From NCBI GenBank assembly GCA_028288165.1, contig JAQBOG010000033.1, positions 1-64,000 on the forward strand: a stretch of DNA of 64,000 bases, given 5' to 3'. Positions 41,786-49,959 of the stretch are shown here, in pieces. The notes beneath the pieces are model-generated. The model saw only the letters and a list, made by a program, of their open reading frames with translations. It did not search any database and had not been told where the DNA came from. Position 1 is the stretch's first letter. Each line of letters starts with the position of its first letter. Position numbers and translations under genes: made by a program. Source of the stretch: Sphingobacteriales bacterium. GTDB lineage: Bacteria; Bacteroidota; Bacteroidia; Sphingobacteriales; Sphingobacteriaceae.

Positions 41786-43375
41786 ATGATTTTCAAAAAG
41801 GCTTTACTTTGGTTCTTTGCAATTGGTATATCTCTACCTGGGTTTGCGCAAGATATCACCGCTGCAAAATTTGCAAAACGTATTTCTACCTCAGATGCAA
41901 AGAAGCATTTAACTATTCTATCTTCTGATGAATTTGAAGGACGTGAAACGGGTAAGCCAGGCGCTGAAAAAGCCGCCAACTATATTGCAGAGCAATTCAA
42001 GAGATTGGGATTGCAAGCGCCTGTAAATGGATCATACTTTCAGAATTTTCCGCTGGTGGAAAACGTTTTTGAAGTAAAATCATTTAATATTAACGGGAAA
42101 GCTCTTAACTATGCGAAAGACTTTTATTTTTCTACTATTCCCAATGCCACCACTCTTAAAACTGATGAAATTGTTTATATAGGTTACGGCATTGATAACG
42201 AGACTTACAATGATTTAGAAGGTACTGATATTGCTGGTAAAGTGGTTTTACTGATAAATAAAGATGAGCCGATTGATAAAAATAAAACTGAAGAAGCTAC
42301 TGATTGGAGTACTAATAGCTTAAAGCGGATAAATTATATTCAAAACAAAAACCCCGCACTTATTTTAGCGGTTAACCCGGATGTAAATGAGGCGATTGAA
42401 AACTATAAGATCTCTTTTCCTGGTAAAGGAAAACTTTCGATAAAGAAACCCAATTCTCTATCGAGTTTAACACAAATACAAACTGTTCCGGTTGCTTACA
42501 TCTCTCGGGCAGTTGCAGGTTTGTTTCTAAAGAATTCTGCAAAGACTTATGAAGACCTTAAAGCTTCAATCAATGAAAGTTCAGAGCCAAAAACTCAAAC
42601 AGTTAAAGTTGATTTTAACGCAGATTTTGGCATATACGCTAAGGAAGTAAATTCAAAAAATGTTTTAGGTTTCTTGCCCGGCACAGACCTTAAGGACGAA
42701 ATATTAGTATTATCTGCTCATTATGATCATATTGGCATTTCGGAAACTGGAACTGATAAAATTAACAATGGTGCAGATGACGATGGTTCAGGCACCACTG
42801 CAGTTATTGAATTGGCCAGAGCATTCACAAAAGCTAAAAAGAAGGGAAAAGGGCCAAGACGTAGTATTTTGTTTATGACCGTTTCCGGCGAAGAAAAAGG
42901 CTTATTAGGATCCGAATGGTATTCTGAACATCCTGTTTTCCCATTGAGCCAAACTATTACTGATTTAAATATTGATATGATCGGTCGGGTTGATCCTGAC
43001 CATACTGCAAACCCTTATTATTGCTACTTGATCGGATCTGATAAGTTGAGTACGGATTTGCATAAAATAAGCGAGAATGCAAATTCTATTTATACCAAAT
43101 TAAGTATTGATTATAAGTTCAATGACCCGAATGATCCGGAGCGGATCTATTACCGTTCAGATCATTACAATTTTGCCAAACATAATATCCCAATTATTTT
43201 TTATTTCAATGGTATTCATGAAGATTATCATAAACCCAGCGATGAAGTGAGCAAAATAAATTTTAATCTCCTGGTAAAAAGAGCTCAACTGGTTTATTAT
43301 ACCGGTTGGGATTTAGCTAATCGAAATAAAAGACCAGTGGTTGACGTTAAAAGTGATATGCCGGCCAAACGGTAG
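41786..43375 (+). CDS. M28 family metallopeptidase, secreted
   Basis: From the ATG at 41786 the 529-residue protein has a signal peptide (about 1-21, ending GFAQ). A PA-type insert lies in the first half, and the M28 zinc-aminopeptidase domain follows. Metal ligands lie in SAHYDHIG, NGADDDGSGT, SGEEKGLLGS and NIDMIGR, with HEDYHKPSDE at the end. A longer upstream reading inside rpiB is rejected. It probably degrades peptides in the periplasm or outside. It starts 19 nt after rpiB. Confidence 0.92.
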   Translation: MIFKKALLWFFAIGISLPGFAQDITAAKFAKRISTSDAKKHLTILSSDEFEGRETGKPGAEKAANYIAEQFKRLGLQAPVNGSYFQNFPLVENVFEVKSFNINGKALNYAKDFYFSTIPNATTLKTDEIVYIGYGIDNETYNDLEGTDIAGKVVLLINKDEPIDKNKTEEATDWSTNSLKRINYIQNKNPALILAVNPDVNEAIENYKISFPGKGKLSIKKPNSLSSLTQIQTVPVAYISRAVAGLFLKNSAKTYEDLKASINESSEPKTQTVKVDFNADFGIYAKEVNSKNVLGFLPGTDLKDEILVLSAHYDHIGISETGTDKINNGADDDGSGTTAVIELARAFTKAKKKGKGPRRSILFMTVSGEEKGLLGSEWYSEHPVFPLSQTITDLNIDMIGRVDPDHTANPYYCYLIGSDKLSTDLHKISENANSIYTKLSIDYKFNDPNDPERIYYRSDHYNFAKHNIPIIFYFNGIHEDYHKPSDEVSKINFNLLVKRAQLVYYTGWDLANRNKRPVVDVKSDMPAKR

Positions 43376-43415
43376 CAACTAATTTCATACTATAAATCTG
43401 CCTTGTACCTAAGAA

Positions 43416-44798
43416 ATGACCGAATTCGCTTCTGACTTTATTACCACATCAAACATTAAAGGTTTTGACCTTGACCATCGGCGAATAATTAAATTCAACA
43501 TGGGCAGGTACAACACCGCTGTTGAACGGGGGTTGCAGAAGCTAATTAATTTGGAGAACTCCAAACGAAAAGCGCATGTAATAAAGTGGAAGGTGATGGA
43601 AAACCTGGACAAGTTATTACCAGAGTTTGAAGCAAATTTTCAAAAAAGAGGTGGTAAAGTTATTTGGGCAAATGATGCTGATGAAGCGCAAAAAGAAATT
43701 TTAAACATTATCCAAAAGGCCAAGGCAAAAACAGTTATCAAGTCCAAATCAATGACTACTGAAGAAATTCATTTAAATGAATTTCTAGAAGAACATCAAA
43801 TAGAAGCACTTGAAAGTGATCTTGGAGAGTATATCGTTCAGCTCTTAGGTCAAAAGCCTTATCATATTGTAACTCCTGCTATGCACCTAAGCAAGGAGGA
43901 TATTGCTAAACTGTTTCATGAAAAGTTTGGCACTCCTGTGGATGCTACGCCTGAACAATTAACACTTAAAGCCCGGGAACTGCTCCGTGAAAAATATACT
44001 TCTGCGGATGTTGGCATTACGGGAGGAAACTTTTTAATAGCGGATTCTGGAAGTATTTGTTTAACCGAAAACGAAGGTAACGCCAGATTAACAACAACTT
44101 TCCCCAAAATTCATATTGCAGTAGTTGGAATTGAAAAAATAATTCCTTCAATCGCAGACCTTGATCTGTTTTGGCCTTTATTGTCTAGCCATGGAACAGG
44201 TCAGAATTTAACTGTTTATAATACCATTCTAGGTGGCCCACGCCAAGAAAATGAAACGGATGGCCCTGAAGAAATGTATGTTATTTTACTTGATAACGGC
44301 CGCACTAATCTCCTGGCGCAAAAAGATCAAAGGCAGGCCCTTTATTGCATTCGTTGCGGTGCTTGCTTAAATGCTTGCCCCGTATATCAAAACATCGGTG
44401 GCCATACTTATGAAACAACTTATAGTGGCCCTATAGGTTCTATCATCACTCCGCATATGCAGGGGATGGAAGACTTCAAACACTTAAGTTATGCTTCCAG
44501 TTTATGTGGCAAATGTACTGAGGTGTGCCCGGTAAAAATTGATATTCATAAAATGTTGTTGCTTAACCGTCGGGATGCTGTGGCAACCGGTCATGTTACA
44601 AGCTTAGAAAAATGGGGATGGAAAGGCTGGACATCGGGCATGCTAAAACGGAGCATGATGGATATGATTGGCGGCAAATTCAAAAACTTTATCTTAAAAT
44701 ACTTTTTCAAGAAGAGCTGGGGTGAACATCGGGAACTCCCAAAAGTTGAGACGAAATCATTTAGCAAACAATGGAAAGAAAAAAGCAAACATACTTGA
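43416..44798 (+). CDS. lutB: LutB-like iron-sulfur lactate utilisation protein
   Basis: The 460-residue protein has an LUD domain in the first two thirds and two 4Fe-4S motifs, CIRCGACLNACPVY (about 312-325) and CGKCTEVCPVKI (about 366-377). A C-terminal LutB tail follows. It is the large subunit of the LutABC system for L-lactate oxidation. lutA and lutC are not adjacent in this window, so either they lie elsewhere or this is a stand-alone homologue. It follows the M28 gene after 40 nt. Confidence 0.93.
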   Translation: MTEFASDFITTSNIKGFDLDHRRIIKFNMGRYNTAVERGLQKLINLENSKRKAHVIKWKVMENLDKLLPEFEANFQKRGGKVIWANDADEAQKEILNIIQKAKAKTVIKSKSMTTEEIHLNEFLEEHQIEALESDLGEYIVQLLGQKPYHIVTPAMHLSKEDIAKLFHEKFGTPVDATPEQLTLKARELLREKYTSADVGITGGNFLIADSGSICLTENEGNARLTTTFPKIHIAVVGIEKIIPSIADLDLFWPLLSSHGTGQNLTVYNTILGGPRQENETDGPEEMYVILLDNGRTNLLAQKDQRQALYCIRCGACLNACPVYQNIGGHTYETTYSGPIGSIITPHMQGMEDFKHLSYASSLCGKCTEVCPVKIDIHKMLLLNRRDAVATGHVTSLEKWGWKGWTSGMLKRSMMDMIGGKFKNFILKYFFKKSWGEHRELPKVETKSFSKQWKEKSKHT

Positions 44799-44868
44799 TC
44801 GCTTAAACCTGTTATTTACAAGCTTTACTAGCACCCTGAGTTAAATAAAAATCTTAAAAAGATGCTTT

Positions 44869-44956
44869 GGGCGTTCGGGCGGGCTTTCCGCTACAATCTT
44901 TTTGCGAAGGGTGCAAAAAGGATTTTCACTACAATCCCTAACGCAAAACCTAGCAT
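44869..44956. repeat. Family C repeat (inverted copy)
   Basis: Read on the minus strand, ATGCTAGGTTTTGCGTTAGG, then AATCCTTTTTGC, GCAAAAAGATTG and GCCCGCCCGAACGCCC, match the copy at 20935-21027 closely. It lies in the 388-nt lutB-purL gap. The rest of that gap holds no gene. Confidence 0.75.
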
Positions 44957-45160
44957 GTTTAAATAAACGAGTTTTGTAAAACATCTATTGGAGCCTTGAA
45001 TGCACATTTAAAGTAAGCCTCAGCTTAGTATTTTCGTAAATTTCTAAGTACTTGCCTAAATGCTAGTGTATCAACCGCCCATTCAGTACTACCCATTGAA
45101 CAAGCCTAAAATGCGGCCCGAATATCTTGTTCTATCGGCCGAATTTTTAATATTAAACGT

Positions 45161-45168
45161 TAACTTTG
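45161..45168 (+). promoter_or_regulatory. Candidate -7 element of purL
   Basis: TAACTTTG is a perfect TAnnTTTG. It lies 18 nt before the ATG at 45187 and contains the TTG that would otherwise extend the frame, which argues for the later start. No clear -33 match. Confidence 0.4.
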
Positions 45169-45186
45169 CGGCTTGAAAAAATAAGC

Positions 45187-48100
45187 ATGCTTCACTTCTT
45201 TTCCAGTCAATCTGATACCGTTTTTGCCTTACAAACTGAGCAGGAACTTGCCTCCACAGATATTTCAAAACTCGAATGGCTTTTTGGTAACGCCAGGTTA
45301 CAGCAGAGTTCCACTTTAAGCGGTTCTTTCGTGGGGCCTCGTGCAGCCATGATTACACCATGGAGCACTAACGCGGTAGAGATTACTCAAAACATGGATG
45401 TCCAGGGCATTATCAGGATTGAGGAATTTAAGCAGGTTGAAGCTAATTTTACGGATTTCGATCCGATGCTTTCACAAAAGTACGAAGGCCTTAATCAGGA
45501 AATTTATACGATCAATATTAAGCCAGAACCTGTTCTGGCAATAACGGATATTGCAGCCTACAATAAACAGGAAGGGCTTTCTCTGAGTGATGAAGAAGTA
45601 ACATACTTAGATGAACTTTCAAAAAGATTAGGCCGACCACTGACAGATTCTGAAGTGTTCGGATTTTCACAAGTAAATTCAGAACATTGCCGACATAAAA
45701 TCTTCAATGGAAAATTTATTGTTGATGGAGAGGAAAAAGCCAGTTCTTTATTTAAACTCATCCGCAAAACATCCGAAGAAAACCCCAATGATATAGTTTC
45801 TGCTTATAAAGACAATGTAGCTTTTGTTAAAGGACCGGTTGTACAACAATTTGCACCTAAACGTGCTGATGAACCAGATTTTTATGCCCTTAGCGATTTC
45901 GAATCGGTTATTTCTTTAAAAGCCGAAACACATAATTTCCCTACTACTGTTGAACCCTTTAACGGTGCTGCCACCGGTTCTGGAGGGGAAATCAGAGACA
46001 GGCTTGCCGGAGGCCAGGGATCATTGCCGCTTGCTGGAACAGCGGTTTATATGACTGCGTTATCTCGTTTAGCAACAGACCGTCCATGGGAAAATGCAAC
46101 CCAAGAACGAAAATGGCTTTATCAAACTCCTATGGATATTTTGATAAAAGCATCCAACGGAGCTACCGATTTTGGAAACAAATTCGGGCAACCTCTAATT
46201 ACCGGTTCTGTTTTAACATTCGAATATGATGAAAGCACTGATAATCTAGACACAGCTCCAAGAAAATTAGGTTACGATAAAGTGATCATGCTTGCTGGCG
46301 GTATTGGCTACGGTAAAGCAAGCCAAGCTCAAAAGCAAAAGCCTAAAGCAGGTGATAAAATTGTAATTCTTGGTGGTGAAAACTATCGTATCGGGATGGG
46401 TGGTGCTGCGGTATCCTCCGCTGATACGGGTGCTCACGGCTCTGGAATTGAGTTAAACGCTATCCAGCGCTCCAATCCTGAGATGCAAAAAAGAGCCGCA
46501 AATGCAGTTAGGGGCATGGTAGAAAGTGATCATAATGCGATCATTTCAATTCATGATCATGGTGCAGGAGGCCATTTAAATTGCCTTTCGGAATTGGTAG
46601 AAGAAACCGGTGGAAAAATCGATTTAGATAAGTTGCCAGTTGGCGACCCTACCCTTTCGGCCAAAGAAATTATTGGCAATGAATCACAAGAACGTATGGG
46701 CTTGGTGATTGGTGAAGAAAGTATAGCTACTTTACAGAAAATAGCTGATCGGGAACGCTCACCAATGTATACTGTTGGAGATGTTACTGGCAACCATCGT
46801 TTCACTTTTGAATCTGCCTCTACAGGTGCAAAACCAATGGACCTGGAATTGAAAGATATGTTTGGAAGCTCGCCTAAAGTGGTTATGGATGATAAATCCC
46901 TTATCCGCAACTATGAGCCTGTAACCTATGATAAAAATCTATTAAATACTTATCTGGAACAAGTTTTACAGTTAGAAGCTGTGGCGTGTAAAGATTGGTT
47001 AACCAATAAAGTTGACCGTTGTGTAGGCGGTCGTGTTGCTAAGCAACAATGTGCTGGTCCGCTACAATTACCATTAAACAATTGTGGCGTAATGGCGCTT
47101 GATTTCCAGGGAATTGAAGGTATTGCAACTTCAATTGGTCACGCTCCTGTTTCTGCATTGATTGATCCTGCGGCTGGTAGTCGTATTGCAATTGGCGAAT
47201 CCTTGTCAAACCTAGTTTGGGCTCCGTTAAAGGATGGCTTAAAAAGTGTTTCCTTGTCTGCCAATTGGATGTGGGCTTGTAAAAACGAAGGAGAAGATGC
47301 TCGCTTGTACAAAGCAGTTGAAGCTTGTTCGCAGTTCGCAATTGAGTTAGGCATTAATATTCCTACCGGGAAGGATTCTCTTTCCATGAAACAGAAATAT
47401 AAAGACGGTGACGTAATTGCACCGGGTACCGTAATTATTTCTGCTGCCGGAAACTGTAACGATGTTCGTAAAGTGGTAGAACCCGTGCTGCAAAAAGATG
47501 GTGGGAACATTTATTACATCAATCTTTCTAACGATGGCTATAAACTTGGCGGTTCATCATTTGCTCAGGTTTTAAATAAAATTGGTAATGAAACTCCGGA
47601 TGTCACCGATGCTTTATTATTCAAAAATACTTTCAATACGTTACAACAGCTTATCAAAGAGGGTAAAATTGACGCAGGCCATGATATTGGTAGCGGCGGT
47701 TTAATTACCACTTTGCTTGAAATGTGCTTTGCTGATAATAATCTGGGCGCATCATTAGATTTATCTGCGCTGGGCGAATCTGATGTCATAAAAGTTTTAT
47801 TTGCTGAAAATATTGGAATTGTTTTTCAAGCGGCTGCAGAGGTAGAAGCAGTGCTTAACGCTAATAGTATTCCATTTTATGCAATAGGAAAAAGCACATC
47901 AGCAGCTACCCTTGAGATAAAAAATAACGCTGATTCTTACAGCTTTGATATTGCCCATTTAAGAGACGTTTGGTTTAAAACTTCTTACCTGTTAGATATA
48001 AAACAAAGCGGGGCTACAAGCGCAAAAGAACGTTTTTATAATTACAAAAACCAATTGCTGAAATACAAATTCCCAGCAAACTTCAATGGTAAAAAGCCAG

Positions 48101-48873
48101 TTTTGGATACTTCGAAGCCGAAAATAAAGGCAGCTATCATTCGTGAAAAAGGTAGCAATTCGGAACGTGAATTAGCGAATGCCATGTTTTTGGCTGGTTT
48201 TGATGTAAAGGATGTCCACATGACTGATTTAATATCTGGAAGGGAAACTTTAGAGGATATTAAATTTATCGGTGCTGTAGGAGGATTTTCAAATTCTGAT
48301 GTTTTAGGTTCTGCAAAGGGATGGGCTGGTGCATTTTTATATAACGAAAAAGCCAAAGTTGCCCTTGAAAAATTCTTTGCCCGTGAGGACACTTTATCGG
48401 TAGGGGTTTGTAACGGATGTCAGCTTTTTGTTGAACTGGGCTTAATCAATATAAATCATACTGAAAAACCGAAAATGCTTCACAATGCCAGCCACAAGCA
48501 CGAAAGTATTTTCACCTCGTTAACTATTCAGGAAAATAAATCTATCATGCTATCAACCTTAGCGGGCAGTACACTGGGTGTTTGGGTTTCGCATGGAGAA
48601 GGGCGGTTCAGTTTCCCGAATACCGAAGACAACTATCAGATAGTAGCCAAATATGCGTATGCTGCTTATCCGGCTTGCCCGAATGGTTCAGATTTTAGTA
48701 CAGCCATGCTATGTGATGAAACAGGTCGTCATTTAGTGATGATGCCACATATTGAGCGGTCGCTTTTACAATGGCAATGGGCAAATTATCCAAAAGGCCG
48801 CCATGATGAAGTATCGCCATGGATGGAAGCTTTTGTAAATGCCCGAAAATGGCTAGAGGTTAAAGAACAATAA
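45187..48873 (+). CDS. purL: Phosphoribosylformylglycinamidine synthase (single chain)
   Basis: PurL catalyses step four of purine synthesis with glutamine-derived ammonia. The protein is the long single-chain form (1228 residues): the synthetase has KAETHNFPTTVEPFNGAATG and later HDIGSGGLITTLLEM. A C-terminal glutaminase has the nucleophile Cys1075 in GVCNGCQLF and HGEGRF. Firmicutes have separate purLQS genes, so the fused form agrees with Bacteroidota. I start at 45187 (MLHFFSSQSD). A terminator follows. Confidence 0.97.
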   Translation: MLHFFSSQSDTVFALQTEQELASTDISKLEWLFGNARLQQSSTLSGSFVGPRAAMITPWSTNAVEITQNMDVQGIIRIEEFKQVEANFTDFDPMLSQKYEGLNQEIYTINIKPEPVLAITDIAAYNKQEGLSLSDEEVTYLDELSKRLGRPLTDSEVFGFSQVNSEHCRHKIFNGKFIVDGEEKASSLFKLIRKTSEENPNDIVSAYKDNVAFVKGPVVQQFAPKRADEPDFYALSDFESVISLKAETHNFPTTVEPFNGAATGSGGEIRDRLAGGQGSLPLAGTAVYMTALSRLATDRPWENATQERKWLYQTPMDILIKASNGATDFGNKFGQPLITGSVLTFEYDESTDNLDTAPRKLGYDKVIMLAGGIGYGKASQAQKQKPKAGDKIVILGGENYRIGMGGAAVSSADTGAHGSGIELNAIQRSNPEMQKRAANAVRGMVESDHNAIISIHDHGAGGHLNCLSELVEETGGKIDLDKLPVGDPTLSAKEIIGNESQERMGLVIGEESIATLQKIADRERSPMYTVGDVTGNHRFTFESASTGAKPMDLELKDMFGSSPKVVMDDKSLIRNYEPVTYDKNLLNTYLEQVLQLEAVACKDWLTNKVDRCVGGRVAKQQCAGPLQLPLNNCGVMALDFQGIEGIATSIGHAPVSALIDPAAGSRIAIGESLSNLVWAPLKDGLKSVSLSANWMWACKNEGEDARLYKAVEACSQFAIELGINIPTGKDSLSMKQKYKDGDVIAPGTVIISAAGNCNDVRKVVEPVLQKDGGNIYYINLSNDGYKLGGSSFAQVLNKIGNETPDVTDALLFKNTFNTLQQLIKEGKIDAGHDIGSGGLITTLLEMCFADNNLGASLDLSALGESDVIKVLFAENIGIVFQAAAEVEAVLNANSIPFYAIGKSTSAATLEIKNNADSYSFDIAHLRDVWFKTSYLLDIKQSGATSAKERFYNYKNQLLKYKFPANFNGKKPVLDTSKPKIKAAIIREKGSNSERELANAMFLAGFDVKDVHMTDLISGRETLEDIKFIGAVGGFSNSDVLGSAKGWAGAFLYNEKAKVALEKFFAREDTLSVGVCNGCQLFVELGLININHTEKPKMLHNASHKHESIFTSLTIQENKSIMLSTLAGSTLGVWVSHGEGRFSFPNTEDNYQIVAKYAYAAYPACPNGSDFSTAMLCDETGRHLVMMPHIERSLLQWQWANYPKGRHDEVSPWMEAFVNARKWLEVKEQ

Positions 48874-48892
48874 TTATTTACTAAGATTGTAT

Positions 48893-48938
48893 ATCATAAT
48901 AAAGCCTGGTTTTTAATTGAGCCAGGCTTTATTATGAT
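48893..48938 (+). terminator. Terminator-like hairpin after purL
   Basis: A perfect 17-bp stem (48893-48909 with 48922-48938, arms containing AATAAAGCCTGG and CCAGGCTTTATT) with a 12-nt loop. The U-tract is weak, so Rho-independent function is probable but not certain. It joins directly to the family C repeat. Confidence 0.7.
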
Positions 48939-49054
48939 GCTATGTTTTGCGTTAGGGAGTGAAGTGAAAATCCTTTTTGCCTTTGTCATCCTGAGCGAAG
49001 TCGAAGGGCGACAAGGGCAAAAAGATTGTAACAAAAAGCCTGCCCGAACGCCCT
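48937..49054. repeat. Family C repeat with a nested second repeat
   Basis: ATGCTATGTTTTGCGTTAGG, AATCCTTTTTGCC, GGCAAAAAGATTG and GCCCGAACGCCC are the family C parts. The loop is enlarged by TTGTCATCCTGAGCGAAGTC plus GAAGGGCGACAA (48983-49015), itself an inverted element of a type widespread in Bacteroidota. Confidence 0.75.
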
Positions 49055-49093
49055 AAAACCACTTTATCTACTATTTATCAACGAGTTATACCG

Positions 49094-49900
49094 CTACAAC
49101 TGGGTTTCAAATCCAAATGTGAAACTAGCACCGATACTTTCATAATCTGCAGTGGTATCTTTTGATGCCGACATTTGTATTAATCGAATAAGCCAAGTTC
49201 CAGTTCTATTTACTTTGAAATATACTTTGCCATCATCATCAGTACGGTAACTGTTTGTAAAAATAGCACCGTTTGCAGTCAATGTTAGTACTTCGACGTT
49301 AGCATTCTTAAGTTGCTTTCCTTCGAGTAAAACTTGCGCCGTCATATCATCTCCATATTTCAATTTATACGGATTTTGTAATAAAACAATCTCTAACTGT
49401 TGTCCTACTTTTTCATCAAATATTCCGCGACTATTTTTTTCTGCTTTTACAAGGGTTTTGCAAAACCAGGTAATTCGTTCTTTAACAAAAGGTTTTTTAT
49501 TGCTTTCAAATTGCTTGGATATTTCATCTAATCCTTGCTCTTTTAAATAATCAGCAAATCTACTTTTAGGCATTGATCTTACAGTAGGTGCGCTATTTAA
49601 ACCGACAAGGGCTAAACCTGGTTCCTCTATTTTCTTCATCAGAACCGGAGAAGCATCTTCGGAGGTTTTAGATTTTAAATCGGTTTTTTTATTACTGTCA
49701 AACAACCAAAAATCTGAAACCTTGGCAGAATTGTAAGTAAGTTCTTTTGGATCCTTCAATGATTTGGCCGTCAATAACCTAATTTTTAATGAATCACCTT
49801 TGGCAGGTAAAAACTTATCGGGCATTAAAAAGTTATCCTGTGAATAAGCAATTAAAGAGGTACTGATCAAAAATATTATAATGAGGGAAATGCGTTTCAT
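49094..49900 (-). CDS. DUF4198 domain protein, exported
   Basis: The 268-residue protein has a signal peptide (about 1-20, ending IAYSQ). The body matches the DUF4198 plan: an early FLMPDKF/GDSLKIR strand, later LEIVLLQNPYKLKYGDDM, GKQLKNANVEV, RTDDDGKVYFKV and GTWLIRL. The end YESIGASFTF is typical. DUF4198 proteins are periplasmic and often found near metal-uptake genes, but no transporter is adjacent here. Function is unknown. It is divergent from the E1 fusion gene across 59 nt. Confidence 0.85.
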   Translation of the reverse strand: MKRISLIIIFLISTSLIAYSQDNFLMPDKFLPAKGDSLKIRLLTAKSLKDPKELTYNSAKVSDFWLFDSNKKTDLKSKTSEDASPVLMKKIEEPGLALVGLNSAPTVRSMPKSRFADYLKEQGLDEISKQFESNKKPFVKERITWFCKTLVKAEKNSRGIFDEKVGQQLEIVLLQNPYKLKYGDDMTAQVLLEGKQLKNANVEVLTLTANGAIFTNSYRTDDDGKVYFKVNRTGTWLIRLIQMSASKDTTADYESIGASFTFGFETQL

Positions 49901-49959
49901 ATCTGTAAAAATAGGTAATTCTAACTAATGAGTTTTTAAAATTCTGTAAGTTTACTAAG

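Noticed and set aside
47139..47510. 123-codon minus-strand reading frame inside purL
   Set aside because: Antisense shadow of purL; no promoter, start context or family match.
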